From positions 15,879,001-15,943,000 of the forward strand of contig NW_018343955.1 in assembly GCF_002099425.1 (NCBI RefSeq): a stretch of 64,000 nt of DNA. The letters run 5' to 3'. Made by a program: the position numbers and the translations under genes. Positions 21,151 to 32,515 of this stretch are shown here, in pieces; the first letter of the stretch is position 1, and the number at the start of each line of letters is the position of its first letter. This DNA is from Phascolarctos cinereus. Lineage: Eukaryota > Chordata > Mammalia > Diprotodontia > Phascolarctidae. The notes under the pieces are model-generated. The model was not told where the DNA came from. It worked only from the letters and a program-made list of their open reading frames with translations, and did no database searches.

Positions 21151-21424
21151 GAATTTGAGTGTAAAATATAGTGTGACATGGTAAAAACTTGGGTATACAA
21201 CACTAGGTAAAACTGCTTCCATTAGTCAGTTCAGTGGGTTGAAGTATATTAAAGTATACCATTCATTCAATCCAGCAACACCAAAAGAGGTGGGAGAGCC
21301 TGAGCAAATTCATAGAGAAGGGAGTTGGAATATCAGTGCAGAAAGAACATCGAGTAAGCCTGGAAGGTTGGAACACAGAACACAAGAGGACGAGTTTGGT
21401 GTAATCAACCTGGGAAGATAGGAT

Positions 21425-21615
21425 CTCAGATTTAGAGCTGCTCATTTTACAAGCTTGTAGCCCAACAACCTCATTGTACAAGGGAGGAAACTGAAACCAA
21501 CAGAGGTTAAGTGGCTTGCTTAAGGTCACACAGATGATAAATGAGAGAGGCAGAATTTGAACTCAGCTCCTTTAACAACTAAGTCATTGCTCTGTCTGCT
21601 CTATCACACTCCTTT
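21425..21615 (-). mobile_element. MIR-type SINE, antisense
   Basis: CAGAGGTTAAGTGGCTTGCT, TAAGGTCACACAGATGATAA, TTTGAACTCAGCTCC and GCTCTGTCTGCTC. Confidence 0.75.
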
Positions 21616-21639
21616 TCCCTAACAAGTTGGAGGCAGATG

Positions 21640-22620
21640 TAAAGGGAATTGATTGCCAGAATGAGGTATTCATATTTTGTGATATACAGTAGGGAAGCAA
21701 TAAGAGGTTATTGAAATGTCATAATCAGAGGAGTGGCATAGTCAGACCTGTGCTTTAGGAATATCAATTTAATAGTTGGAATGGAGAATGGGTGGCAAAC
21801 TGATTGTACGGAGACCAATTCAAGACTATTTTAATAGCCCAGCAGGGAGATAATAAGGGTCTGAACTAGGGGGGTTGCTATGTGAGTGAAGAGAATGGGA
21901 AAGATGCGAGAGAAGTTGAGGAAATAGAATAGGAAGAACTGACAATTAATTGGATATGGGCAAAAGAGAAGGCAAAGAGTTAAGGGTGACTCCCAGGTTG
22001 ACAACCTAAGTAACTAGGAGAATGGTGGTACCCTCAACAGAAATGGGGAAGTTTGAAAGAAGGGTTTAGGGAGAAAAAATTGTTGTTCTAGACTTGTCGA
22101 GTTTAAGATGTCTATGGAGCATCCAGCTCTAGCTGGCTAGATCTTCCAGACCAGCAGGTAGTTGGTGATGTAGGACTATCTCTCAAGGGAGAGATGAGAG
22201 GGGGTAACTGCACATAATAATATCACCAAGGAAGTATAGAGGAAGAAGAGAAGAGTGCTTGGGCCAGAGTCATGGGATATACCCCACAAGGATAGGGCAT
22301 GAGCTATGTCCTAAGAAGCAACAATCAGACAGTAAGTAAGAACAAAGAGAGAGCAATATCAGGGATGAAAGAGCATCCAGGAGAAAGGAATCATCAACAG
22401 TGTAAAGGATGCTGCACAGAATGTTGTAAAGAGTCATGAGGGATAAAGAATGAAAAAAAAATTAGATTTAGCAAGCAAGAGAATTGTGGGTGACCCTGGA
22501 GAAAGTAATTTAATTCAAGTAGTTCAGTTAGAAGACAGATTTTAAGGGGATGAGAAACAAGTAGGAGGTGAAAAAGCAGAGTCCATGACCATAGTCAGCT
22601 TTTTCCAGGAGTTCAAAAAA
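21640..22620 (-). mobile_element. L2-clade LINE relic, antisense
   Basis: Antisense L2 landmarks in order: GGAGTGGCATAGTCAGACCT, AGGGTGACTCCCAGGTTGAC, AATGGTGGTACCCTCAACAG, GAGTTTAAGATGTCTATGGA, AATATCACCAAG (the reverse-transcriptase region) and CATCAACAGTGTAAAGGATG. About 1 kb. Confidence 0.75.
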
Positions 22621-22624
22621 TTAC

Positions 22625-22740
22625 CTTGTATTTATTTTGTACATATGTGCATGTTGGGCAAGAATGCTTCACTTTTCTCTAGTGCTCTCAGCAGTATCTG
22701 GTTCATAATAGGTACTTCATAAATCTTGTTGGTTGATTGA
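22625..22740 (+). mobile_element. L2 3'-end fragment
   Basis: CTTGTATTTATTTTGTACAT leads to GGTTCATAATAGGTACTTCA and TGTTGGTTGATTGA, a sense L2 tail facing away from the antisense relic beside it. Confidence 0.65.
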
Positions 22741-22794
22741 GTTTGGCTGTGAAAAGGAAGAGCCATATAAGCTGATAGTCAGAGGAAAGGATGA

Positions 22795-22985
22795 TCAAGT
22801 GAAGACATCCAGACTCAGACACTTCCTAGCTGTGTGACCCTGGGCAAGTCACTTAACCCTGTTTGCCTCTGTTCTTCACCTGTAAAATGAGTTGGAGAAG
22901 GAAAGGGCAAACCACTCCAGTATCTTTGTCAAGAAAACACTAAATGGGGTCAGGATGAGTCAGACACAACTGAAAAACAACTGAA
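22795..22985 (+). mobile_element. long-type SINE
   Basis: CTAGCTGTGTGACCCTGGGC, AAGTCACTTAACCCTG, AACCACTCCAGTATCTTTGT and AGTCAGACACAACTGAA. The tRNA head is missing. Confidence 0.85.
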
Positions 22986-22989
22986 CAAA

Positions 22990-23250
22990 ATCATTCAAAT
23001 TTGTCTGGAGTATAGTTGGTGCAAAACGGGGCAATACATTTGAAATAAATAGGAAATAAATCTGAAGAGGTAGGTTCATGAAATTTTGTCTGCTAAAGGG
23101 TTTTAAGCAGGGGAGTAATATGGTTACACTTGTGCCCAAAATATTATTTTGATGGAAAGATGAATTGGAAAGAGGAAACAATAGAAAGGAGGAGAACAAT
23201 TAGTTTTGTGAAATCAAGGAATGATAAGAGGTCTTACCAGAGTCAAAGAG
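22990..23250 (-). mobile_element. L2-clade relic, antisense
   Basis: GGGTTTTAAGCAGGGGAGTA and ATATGGTTACACTTGTG match the antisense L2 body, though it is heavily diverged. Confidence 0.5.
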
Positions 23251-23289
23251 GTCAGAAGTCTCCAAACATTTTTGTGAGGGGTTACTTGT

Positions 23290-23380
23290 TTCTGAGGTTC
23301 AGAGATGTTAAATGACTTCTCTAAGGTAACTCTGCAGCATATTACGGAGCTGGGATTGGAACCCAGATCATCTGGCATCC
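23290..23380 (-). mobile_element. MIR-type SINE fragment, antisense
   Basis: GTTAAATGACTTCTCTAAGG and GAGCTGGGATTGGAACCCAG form the tRNA-proximal half only. Confidence 0.6.
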
Positions 23381-24376
23381 ATTTTGAGGAACATTTTCAA
23401 TTGATTTTTTCACTCAATGCTGGTTTCTCTTGCTATTCAACATATTTCTAAAGTTGTCTTTTTTTCCTCTCTCTTTCTTTCTCCCTTCCTCCCATTAAAA
23501 GGAATGTATTACAAGTACATCAAAGTAGGTTGCTACCTTGTTGGTGGGCTGATTAATGAAGATCAGCCAAGCTAAATTTATTTTTTAAAATTTATTTATT
23601 TTTTGTTTTCAACATTCACTTCCAACAAGATTTTGAGTTCCAAATTTTCTCCCCATCTTATCCCTCCCCCACCCCAAGATGGCATGCATTCTGTATACCC
23701 CTTCCCCTAATCTGCCCTCCCTTCTATCTCTTCCCCCCCCTTCTTATCCCCTTCCCCTTCTATTTTCCTGTAGGGCAGGATAGATTTCTATACCCCATTT
23801 CCTGTATTTCTTATTTCCCAGTTGCATGTGAAAACAATTTTTTAACATGTGTTTTTACAACTTTGGGTTCCAAATTTTCTCCCCACCCATCCTCATTGAA
23901 AAGGTAAGCATCTTGATACAGGTTATACATGTGTAGTCATGCAAAACACTTCCATAGTCATGTTGTGAAAAACTAACTATATTCCCCTTCATACTATCCC
24001 GCCCCCCCCTTTATTCTAGTCTCTCTTTTGACCCCATCCCTCCTTAGAAGTGTTTGCTTCTGATTACCCCCCTCCCCCAATCTGCCCTCTCCTCTATCAT
24101 TCTCCTGCTGTCTTGCCCCCTCCCCCCCATTTTCCTGTAGGATAAGACAGATTTCCATACCCAATTGAATGTGCATGTTATTCCTTCCTTAAGCCAAATC
24201 CTATGAGAATAAGATTCACTCATTCTCTCTCACCTTCCCCCATTTCCCCTCCACTGTAAAAGCCTTTTCTTGTCAGTTTTATGTGAGATAATTTACTCCA
24301 TTCTACCTCTTCCTTTCTCCTTCTCACACCTTAATTTTATTCTCCAGGTATCACCCCTTCAACTCACCCTGTGCCC

Positions 24377-24435
24377 TCTATCTATCTATATCTATATCTA
24401 TATCCATATCTATATCTATATATACATACATATAA
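24377..24435. repeat. (TATC)n/(TA)n microsatellite in HAL1 3' region
   Basis: Runs of TATCTATATC pass into TATACATACATATA, within the non-coding 3' part of the half-LINE. Confidence 0.9.
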
Positions 24436-24570
24436 TTATTTCCCTCCAACTACCCTGATACTGACAAAGGTTTTATGAGTTACAAATATCATCTTTCCAT
24501 GCAGGAATGTAAACAATTCCACCTTAATAAATCTCTTATGATTTCTCTTTCCTGTTTACCTCTTCATGTT

Positions 24571-25653
24571 TCACTTGAGTCTTGTATTTAAAGTCAAATT
24601 TCTATTCAGCTGTGGTCTTTTCACCAAGAATGCTTGAAAGTCCTCTATGTCACTAAATGACCATTTTCCCCCCTGAAGGATTGATTATACTCAATTTTGC
24701 TGGGTAGATGATTCTTGGTTGTAATTCTATCTCCTTTGACCTCCGTAATATTATATTCCAGGCCCTCTGGTTCCTTAATGTAGAAGCTTCTAAATCTTGT
24801 GTTATCCTGATTGTGTTTCTACAGTACTTGAATTGTTTCTTTCTGGCTGCTTGCAATATTTTCTCCTTGACCTGAGAACTCTGGAATTTGGCTACCATAT
24901 TCCTAGGAGTTTTCCTTTGGGTATCTCTTTCATGAGGAGACTGGTACATTCTTTCAATTTCTATTTTGCCCTCTGGTTCTACTGTATCAGGACAGTTTTC
25001 CTTGATAATTTCTTGAAAGATGATGTCTAGGCCTTTTTTTTTTTGATCATGGCTTTCAGATAGTTCAATAGTTTTTAAATTCTCTCTCCTGGATCTATTT
25101 TCCAGGTCCGTTGTTTTTCCAATGAGATATTTCACATTCTCTTCTATTTTTTCATTCTTTTGGATTTGTTTTACAGTGTCTTGATTTCTTATAAAGTGAC
25201 TAGCTTCCAATTGCTCCATTTTAATTTTTAAGGAAGTATTTTCTTCAATAAGCTTTCAATTTCCTTTTCCATTTGGCCGATTTTGCTTTTTAGGGCATTC
25301 TTCTCCTCATTGGCTTTTTGGATCTCTTTTGCCATTTGGGTTAGGCTATTTTTTAAGGTGCTATTTTCTTCAGTATTTTTTTGGGTCTCCTTTAGCAAGC
25401 TATTGACTTGTTTTTCATGATTTTCTTGTATTACTCTCATTTCTCTTCCCAGTTTTTCTTCTCCTTCTCTTACTTGCTTCTCAAAATCCCTTTTGAGCTC
25501 TTCCAAGGCCTGGGACTGATTCATATTTTTCTTGGAGGCTTTGGATGTAGGAGCTTTGACTTTGTTGTCTTCTTCTGGTTGTATGTTTTGATCTTCTTTG
25601 CTACCAAAGAAAGATTATATGGTCTGACTTTTTTTGGGCCTTTGTTTGTTCAT
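24571..25653 (-). pseudogene. HAL1/L1 ORF1p relic
   Basis: This LINE ORF1 encodes an RNA-binding chaperone. It opens MNKQRPKKSQ, has an early in-frame stop, and then a coiled coil (MNQSQALEELKRDFEKQV, with leucine heptads such as EENSTLKNSLTQMAKEI). A frame change falls near 25225. The RRM and C-terminal domain follow (DLENRSRRENLKTIELSESH, KGLDIIFQEIIKENCPD, TPRNMVAKFQSSQVKEKIL, RAWNIILRRSKE). The last residues (IEDFQAFLVKRPQLNRN) lie in another frame after about 24660. The motif order equals L1 ORF1p. It is decayed and not functional. Long open frames on the opposite strand here are shadows. Confidence 0.9.
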
Positions 25654-26143
25654 GATCCTAGCCAATTACTTGAGTTTTAAACTCTTTGTTAAGGTAGGGG
25701 TCTGCTTCCAGTGTGCAGAATGTACAGTCCCAAGCTTCAGGGGTTTGTACAGCTGTTTTCAGAGATACTTGTAGGGACCTGTAAATTTTCAGTTCTTCCA
25801 AGGTGGTATGATAAGGGGCGAGGTGCTTACTACTTTCTTGGCCTGTGCTCTGGTCTATGAGTGACCACAAGCACTCTTTTCTGCCTTGGAACTGTGATAA
25901 GAATTTGCTCTGTACCACCACTGCAAGCTCCACCATGCCAGCACTCCTCCTTGTCCCAGCACCACCACCCAGAACTGTGACCCAGATCCAAGCACAGGTT
26001 AAGCAAGAGAATCCTGCACCAGCAAAGAGATCACTGCAATCCTCCTCTGATCATCCACTTGATTTCCCCTTAGTCTATGGGCCAGAAGCTCAGGAAGCAG
26101 CCACTGCCCCAGGGCTGCACTGGGGAATGGGGCTGGGACAGAG

Positions 26144-26144
<1 letters not shown>

Positions 26145-26179
<35 letters not shown>
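26145..26179. repeat. (CT)n microsatellite in HAL1 5' UTR
   Basis: An uninterrupted CT run of about 17 units in the 5' leader of the half-LINE. It generates serine/leucine-rich spurious ORFs. Confidence 0.95.
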
Positions 26180-26182
<3 letters not shown>

Positions 26183-26548
26183 GCAGTCACAGACTTTTCC
26201 TACTGACCTTCTTAGCTGTTTTTGGTGTTTGTGGGTTGAGAAGTCTGGAAAACTGCCACAGCTGCCTGTGATTCAGTCCTCTAAGGGCTGCTCCAGGTTC
26301 GCTGAGGCCTGTGTGCCCACACCAAACTGTACTCCTCTACCCGGTTGGTGCGTTAGACCTTTCTGATCAACCATCCAGGCTGTCTTGGGCTGTGAATTTG
26401 TTTCACTCTGTCTTTTTGTGGGTTCTGCTTTTTTAGAATTTGTTTAGAGCCATTTTTTTAATAGGTATTTGGAGGGGTTTGGGGGAGAGCTCAAGCAAGT
26501 CGCTGCTTTTACTCTGCCATCTTGGCTCTGTCCCGCCAAGCTAAATTT

Positions 26549-27109
26549 CTTAATCATTTGTTGGCCATGGGATGATAATGGTAACTCATTTTCATATGAA
26601 TCTGAGAAAAGCAAATCTGTTACTGCTAAAACAAACATCATAAAAATGCAGCATATCATAGTACATTCTAAGAACAAACAGTGGCTGATATGAATTATCC
26701 TCTGACAGCTTTCCTTTACTGATATTCTTATGAGATTGCTTTAATATAAAAGAGCCCACATTTGCTGTTTTGTGACCTTCTAAAGCAGTTATCAGTCAAA
26801 GAAAAGAAAAATGGGGCAATCAAGATGAAAACTTTGGAATTTCCCCAAAAGGGAGGCAACCTCTGAAAGTGATGCAATGTGCTTTCAGTTTTTAATTTTC
26901 CTGATGCAAGTAATGTCAGGGGTGATGATCTTAAGGGTCCTTTCAATTGAACAATTCTACAACTCATGCTAACTCCTAAAATCAACTCATTTAGTTAGAG
27001 GAAGTAGATGCATGTGTAGAAACTTAAGAAAGTTTCAACTGAAGAGATTCAAAAGGTCTCAAATCTGAGATCAGTTTAATCAGGGTAGCAAGTTGGCTAA
27101 AGTCATTCC
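26549..27109. other. no feature recognised
   Basis: The empty-site side of the HAL1 insertion continues as unique-looking intron DNA. The ORFs at 26444-26985 are short and unremarkable. Confidence 0.45.
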
Positions 27110-27320
27110 TAGTGGTAGGAAAACAGAACCAGAGGATCACAGATCTAGACCTGGAAGGAACTTTACAGATTATCTAGCATAACCTCCTCATTTTATGAGG
27201 AAACAGATGCCCAGAGAAATCAATGACTTGTCCTTGTCACCTAGGTAATAAATGGCAGAGCTGGGATTCTGACACAGGTCCCACCACTAGCAAGTTCACT
27301 GCTCTTTCTGCTATTCAATG
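27110..27320 (-). mobile_element. MIR-type SINE, antisense
   Basis: GATCACAGATCTAGACCTGG, AAGGAACTTTACAGATTATC, ATCAATGACTTGTCCTTGTC and GAGCTGGGATTCTGAC. Near full length and diverged. Confidence 0.7.
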
Positions 27321-27789
27321 TTGTTTTCTAATTATTAGCCTACTCTTATATGTGTAATTCCATTTTACTACAGACATCTAAAGATGTAAAAACGATCTCA
27401 GCCACCTTTGCCAAAGCAGAAAGAACATAGGCATCAGACAATTTCATAACTTTTAATTTCTCTGGGGCTGTCAATGGTTCTGTTGTTAGATGGCTGTTTT
27501 AGCAGCATCATAAATTTAGTATCATTGAAGGGTAGCACTACAGGCAGTTACCTTATCTGGTTTCCGGGAGCACCCCCCCCATTCCCTCCCCCTTGGGGGC
27601 TTAGGTTGCTTTCTTTTTTTTTTTTTAATTCCTTCTAGTCCTCAGATGCACTGACAAGCTTACTGCTTCTTTGGGCTCTTTTGTACCTTATTTACCCTTC
27701 TTTGCTCTCAGGAACAAAAGTTCTTTGACAGGATCTATAAATTTCAGAGAATCATGGAGTCTTTTTAGGGCTGGAAATTTCCTCGGGTC
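27321..27789. other. no feature recognised
   Basis: Contains a C8 run near 27572 and a T13 run near 27614. Otherwise nothing I can place. Confidence 0.45.
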
Positions 27790-27968
27790 AGGAGTTTTTG
27801 ATCTGGAGTCCATGAATTTGTTTTTAAAAAATATTTTGATAATCGAATTTCAATATAATTGGTTTCCTTTGTAATCCTATGTATTTTATGTTATACATTT
27901 AAAAACACTATTCTGAGGAGCTTCATGAGACTGCCTAGGAGGCCCATGAGACAAGAAGTTAAGACTTA
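27790..27968 (-). mobile_element. hAT-like MITE (GGTTCTTAACC family)
   Basis: GAGTCCATGAATTTGTTTTT, ATTTCAATATAATTGGTTTC, CTTTGTAATCCTATGTATTT and AAGTTAAGAC. Related copies in the window lie at 30819, 39766, 40068 and 53945. Confidence 0.65.
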
Positions 27969-28089
27969 CTTACAGGGTTGTCTAGATGAAGAAACAGAGG
28001 ACTAGAGAAGTTTACAATCTTACCCCTGTTTACATATGTTAAATGCACTAGTATTTGAGAGACTTAGGGTCTTCTCATCCAGAGTGCAG

Positions 28090-28265
28090 TGTTCTTTCCA
28101 CACCTATTATTTGTTTGACCCTGGACAGGTCATTTAACCCCTCTTTGGCTCAGTTTCCTCATCTGCAAAATGGGGATAAATAACAACAGCACCCACATCC
28201 TAGGGTTGTTGTGAAAATCAAATGAGATCATATTTATGAAGCACTTGGCACAAGGCCAGACACTT
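28090..28265 (+). mobile_element. MIR-type SINE
   Basis: GACCCTGGACAGGTCATTTA, GGCTCAGTTTCCTCATCTGC, AAAATGGGGATAAATAACAA and AAGCACTTGGCACAAGG. Confidence 0.85.
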
Positions 28266-28899
28266 TTCTTTTGAATAAACACAGACTGTCACAGTGCTGA
28301 AAGCCTCTGACAATACCAGTTGGGTGACCATGATAGAGTCACTTGAAGTCTCAGTGCCCCAGGCAACATTCTAAGATAATAAATTGCAAAGCAGTGGCCA
28401 ACCTGCATAGATAAAGGTTTCCTGGCTGGGTGTTACCCACTGAAGGGTACTTAGAAACAAACAGACTCCTCACCAATTCTACATTCTTACACAAAGCTAA
28501 GTTCTGCGGATCTTCACAAAATTAAGGAATCATTTTGGTAAACTCACGTAATTTCCTCTCCAGGAAGTTCTGCAAACTTACCAGTTGCTTCCCTGAAAAC
28601 CTTTCATCTCTCCATCTAACAATACTACATGAGCACAGAAACCCTTCAAGGTTTTATGAAGAATATTTTTTTTCACGGTTCTGAAGTCATATCTATGTTG
28701 TTCAAAAGTCACATCTAGTTTGTTCAAAAGCTCTGCCTTAGGACAAGTGTGCAGTCTCAGTAGTTAGAAGCTGCAGTAACAACCACTTCCTACTTCACCC
28801 ATGACGTAGTTGGTTTGCAGAGAGCTCTTGCTCAGCTTCTCCATCTCAAACGTGGAGATTTAGGATTATTCCTTTCAGGTTTTCTAATTGTACATGGTT
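28266..28899. other. no feature recognised
   Basis: Unique-looking. A short direct repeat of GTTCAAAAG with GTCACATCTA lies near 28690-28725. Confidence 0.4.
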
Positions 28900-29145
28900 T
28901 TGTCATTCAGTTGTTCAGTCTTTTCCAACTTTTTGTGACCCCATTTGGGGTTTTCTTGGCAAAGATACTGGACTGGTTCCTTCTCTAGCTCATTTTACAG
29001 ATGAGGAACTGAGGAAAATAGGGTTAAATGACTTGCCATGGTCACCCAGCTAGTAAGTGTCTGAGGCCAGATTGGAACTCTTGAAGAGGAGTCTTCCTAA
29101 TCCCAGGCCTGGCATTTCAAACACTGCACCACATAGCTGCTCATG
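28900..29145 (-). mobile_element. long-type SINE, antisense
   Basis: TTCAGTTGTTCAGTCTTTTC, TTTGTGACCCCATTTGGGGT, CATTTTACAGATGAGGAACT and CACCACATAGCTGCTC. Full length with both ends visible. Confidence 0.9.
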
Positions 29146-29754
29146 TATATAATAGATGCTAACAAGTAAACACTAGTCATTATAAGTGCTTTTGACTGAA
29201 AGACACTGATGTACAAGGAATGGTGGTATTTAGTTAAAGGAAAGAAATGAGAGACACTTAGTTTAATTTCTACTAATTTCTAAATCTGCTGAGTTTGCAA
29301 GGAAGCCCACAGAGCCATCAGCTGTATGAGATACAAGAGAACTTAGAGAATATCTGGTCCTAGCCTCTGCTACAGCTCATCTAAGGCTAAAAATTCTTTT
29401 GAAGAAATGTCTTCTGGGAAGCTATATTTAAGTGAAACAAAACAAAACATTTCTTTCTTATGCATCCACAGGTATGACCATAGTTTCCTGATAAAGCACT
29501 TAATGATATGACAATACTCTATACCACTTTCGTGTTTTAGCAACACAGCTTCTTGCACAATTTGTAGGAACCTTAGTAAATCCTGGCATTTCCTCAGCTT
29601 CATTTTGGCGCTAACCAAAGATCAGAATGAAATGTACAGGAGTACGTTTTGCTGTTGTTTGACAATAAACAATAATAAATGAGGATGAGGAAATTCCTGC
29701 TGCCAAAGCTGGTCAGCATCTTTTCTGCAAGCAAGAATCTCAGAGAATGGTCCA
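29146..29754. other. no feature recognised
   Basis: Unique-looking intron DNA. An antisense 82-residue ORF (29370-29618) has no family I recognise. Confidence 0.4.
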
Positions 29755-29855
29755 GAATGCTGAGAGATTAAGCGACTTATCCAGAGTTACCCAGTCAGTA
29801 TTGGTCAGAGACTAGACTCAAACCCAGATCTTCCTGGCTTCAAGACCACTGATTC
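29755..29855 (-). mobile_element. MIR-type SINE fragment, antisense
   Basis: GATTAAGCGACTTATCCAGA, ACTCAAACCCAGATCTTCCT and GGCTTCAAGACC. Confidence 0.65.
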
Positions 29856-30514
29856 TCAACAACAACCACCACCAAGTGATTAGGTTCCCAGTTCCAGAAA
29901 AGACTAGTTAATAATATAGCTGGAGTCTGGGTTTGGACAGTATGAGACCATGTGGTATCAGGAAGAGGAAGAAGAAGAGGGTTTTCTCTCACTTTCATCG
30001 ACCAAATTTTGAAACTGATGCTATTTGCCTTGGTATCTTCCTATCTCCCTTTTTGTCTTCCTTTCTGTTTCTAAAATCCCTCTCTCTGGATGCCCAGGAC
30101 TCTTCAGATCGCTTTAAGTTATCTTCCCCCACCCCATCACTTTAAAGCCTCCTAAATTCTCCAAGCAGTAAGACTATTTACTTCCTAACCTCTTTCCTAG
30201 AGAAACTTGTCTCAATTGTGCTATTTGAAGGAAGAAAGAAATTGAACAAACTCACATCAATGTATGAATGTGCTTTTTTTTAAAGACATTTACTTTTAAA
30301 ACAAGGATATCAGTTAACCCCAGTTCTCTAATTAGTAAAGGCAACTGGAAATGGAAAAACAAAACAAAACAAAACAAAACAACCCCCAGTGTGGGAAATG
30401 TTTTTGGTTTAAGGAGTTCAGAGAAGGCAGGTCACTCCTGTCTTGGTTTTAGTCTCTATGGTTAACTCCTGTAAGCTGTTGCTGCTAATCATAGCTTCTA
30501 GCATTCCTGAAATT
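29856..30514. other. unassigned, with (AAAAC)n at 30356-30382
   Basis: Mostly unique-looking. The (AAAAC)n run could be the tail of a lost retroposon, but no body is recognisable upstream. Confidence 0.45.
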
Positions 30515-30645
30515 TGTTTAATTTCAATTCAGTTCAACAAACAGTTGTTAAGTTCCTACTATGTGCAAGACACAGAAGATATAGAAATAAAGAAAAGTCA
30601 TAGTCTCTGTCCTCATGGAGCTTACTTTTTACTTGGGGATTTAAG
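30515..30645 (-). mobile_element. L2 3'-end fragment, antisense
   Basis: TTCAACAAACAGTTGTTAAG, TTCCTACTATGTGCAAGACA and CTGTCCTCATGGAGCTTACT. Confidence 0.7.
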
Positions 30646-30763
30646 GGGAGGGCTGACATCGAGAAGTTACAATGCAAGGTGTCATCCATATTCATCTAAG
30701 ATCCTGAGCAAATCCCTCAGAGCTCCTAAGCACCAGGGCACCAAAGCCACTAGAGTCCTTAAC

Positions 30764-30767
30764 GTGT

Positions 30768-30810
<43 letters not shown>
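30764..30810. repeat. (TG)n microsatellite
   Basis: About 23 TG units with one TA interruption. It produces the cysteine/valine runs seen in spurious ORFs and directly abuts a MITE. Confidence 0.97.
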
Positions 30811-30811
<1 letters not shown>

Positions 30812-30818
30812 TGAATTT

Positions 30819-31003
30819 GTTTGGCAGTCTGATGAAACCTATGGATCCTTTCTCCATAGGTCTCTCTATGGAATCATTCTGCAAAAAATGTTTTTAAATA
30901 CACAAAGTAACATGCATAGGATTACAAAGGAAACCAATTATATATTGAAATACAGTTATCAAAAAAAAGTTTTTAAAGTTCACAGATCTAGGTTAAGAAC
31001 CTA
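30819..31003 (+). mobile_element. hAT-like MITE (GGTTCTTAACC family)
   Basis: TTTGGCAGTCTGATGAAACC, ATGCATAGGATTACAAAGGA, AACCAATTATATATTGAAAT and TTCACAGATCTAGGTTAAGA. Its left end appears eroded by the TG microsatellite. Confidence 0.65.
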
Positions 31004-31329
31004 TACATTAGAGAACTTCCAAGGACTCACAAATGGGGAACTCAGGTTTCTAAGGCTGCTAGGTTGGTACCAGTTCAGTTTCTGGGACCCAGTCAATCAT
31101 AGTTACCATATCTCAAAACTATATAACTTAGATGCAAAACAAATACTAACATTTAATTGCTTTGAGGAAAGAACAAGGACTTAATTGGCCATAGAACTGA
31201 CTAGGAACATCCTGGGTCTGTACCAACATCTTTAGTGAGGTTGTTTAAAATGAATCATAAGAAGATCATGCCATTCTTGAACAAATTATTGTTTATGAAT
31301 GTGCTAATATTATTGTTCTGTGAGAAATG
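31004..31329. other. no feature recognised
   Basis: Unique-looking stretch between the MITE and an L1 end. Confidence 0.4.
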
Positions 31330-31720
31330 ATGAAGGGGAGCATTTCAGAAAAAGCTGGGAAGACTTAAATGAACTGATTTAAAGTGAAGTGAGGAATCAG
31401 AACAGTTTATACAGTAATGACAACATTGTAAAGATCATCTGTGAAAGACTCAAGAACTCTGATCAATACAATGGCCCACCAGAGTTCTAAAGGACTTATG
31501 AAACAGGCTATCCACCTCCAGATAGAGAACTGATAGACTCATAGTGCAGTTTGAACCATTTTCTTTTCTTTCTTTCTTTTCTTCTTTCTTATATGGCTAA
31601 TGTGGGATTTTATTTTGCATGACTGTACATTTTTATAATGGTTTGTGTTCTTAATGAGTAGAGGAGTAGAAGAAGAAAAATAATCTGGAACTGAAAATAA
31701 AATAATGTTTGAGCCAAAAC
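31330..31720 (+). mobile_element. L1 3'-end fragment
   Basis: TTTCAGAAAAAGCTGGGAAG, ACTTAAATGAACTGATTTAA, AGTGAAGTGAGGAATCAGAA, TCCACCTCCAGATAGAGAAC and an A-rich end with AAAATAAAATAATG. 5'-truncated. Confidence 0.75.
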
Positions 31721-32004
31721 TAATGATTTCTGAGACACAGGTATGATCCTCAGCTTGATGTACATGGTGATTGTGAAGTTTAAATATTTAATATTTTATA
31801 AGTACATTGATGATATAACAGAAGATGAGGTCCTAGGGGTTCACTTTGAGGAAGCTCATGAGGCATACTCTATCAAAAGATAGCAAAAAATATTCTCCGT
31901 CTAGGTTTAAGCAAAAACTAGACAAATCTTCCCTCCTTCTTCCCTCTCTTTTTCCCTTCCTTCCTTTATTGTTGTTGTTAGCTAAAAGAAAAGAGGCTTT
32001 TCTT

Positions 32005-32250
32005 TTTTGTTGTTCATTCATTTTTCAGTTGTGTCCAACTCTTTGTGACCCTAGTTTGGGGTTTTATTGGCAAAGATATAGGAGTGGTTTTTCCATTTCC
32101 TTCTACAGCTCATTTTACAGATGAAGAACTGAGGCAAACAGGGTTAAGCCCAGGGTCACAAAGTCAGTAAGTGTCTGAGGCTATATTTGAACTCAGTTCT
32201 TCCTGACTCCAGGCCAAGCATTCTATCCCCTGTGCCACCTAAGCATTCTT
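32005..32250 (-). mobile_element. long-type SINE, antisense
   Basis: TTGTTGTTCATTCATTTTTC, TTTGTGACCCTAGTTTGGGG, CATTTTACAGATGAAGAACT and CCTGTGCCACCTAA. Full length. Confidence 0.9.
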
Positions 32251-32304
32251 CCTTTTCAGGACTCCTCCAATAATACTTTACCAAAGTAATCAAATGAAGG
32301 GATA

Positions 32305-32515
32305 AAAACCATGGACAGGCAGTAGGATACTGTGGAAAGACTTTGGAGTCAGAGGACATGTGACTCAAATACTGCCTTCATCACCTGTACTTGTATGACC
32401 TTGGGCAAGTCACTTAACCTCTCCAGGCCTCAGTTTCCTCATTTGTAAAACTAAAGGGTTGAATTAGCTGGTCTCTAAGGTCTTTTCCACTTCTAAATCT
32501 ATGCTCTAGATAGAA
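32305..32515 (+). mobile_element. tRNA-derived SINE
   Basis: GGCAGTAGGATACTGTGGAA, CTTGGGCAAGTCACTTAACC, CTCAGTTTCCTCATTTGTAA and CTAAGGTCTTTTCCACTTCT. Confidence 0.85.

Larger units (their letters stand above)
23566..26548 (-). mobile_element. HAL1-type half-LINE with 14-bp target-site duplications
   Basis: Exact direct repeats GCCAAGCTAAATTT lie at 23566-23579 and 26535-26548 and bound a 2,955-bp element. On the minus strand it starts GGGACAGAGCCAAGATGGCA, as marsupial L1/HAL1 5' ends do. It continues with an ORF1 (about 25653-24571) and then about 1 kb of non-coding 3' sequence with C-rich runs, ending in an AT-rich tail. There is no endonuclease or reverse transcriptase between ORF1 and the 3' end, which is the HAL1 architecture. 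The intact ends point to one complete insertion, mobilised by L1 enzymes. Similarity to HAL1 rests on memory of consensus sequences. Confidence 0.85.

Noticed and set aside
25845-26366. 173-residue plus-strand ORF
   Set aside because: It is antisense to the HAL1 5' UTR and contains the CT microsatellite. Its low-complexity serine/leucine run shows it is a shadow.
30443-31184. ORFs of 122 and 138 residues with valine/cysteine runs
   Set aside because: They are chance frames across a TG microsatellite and a MITE.
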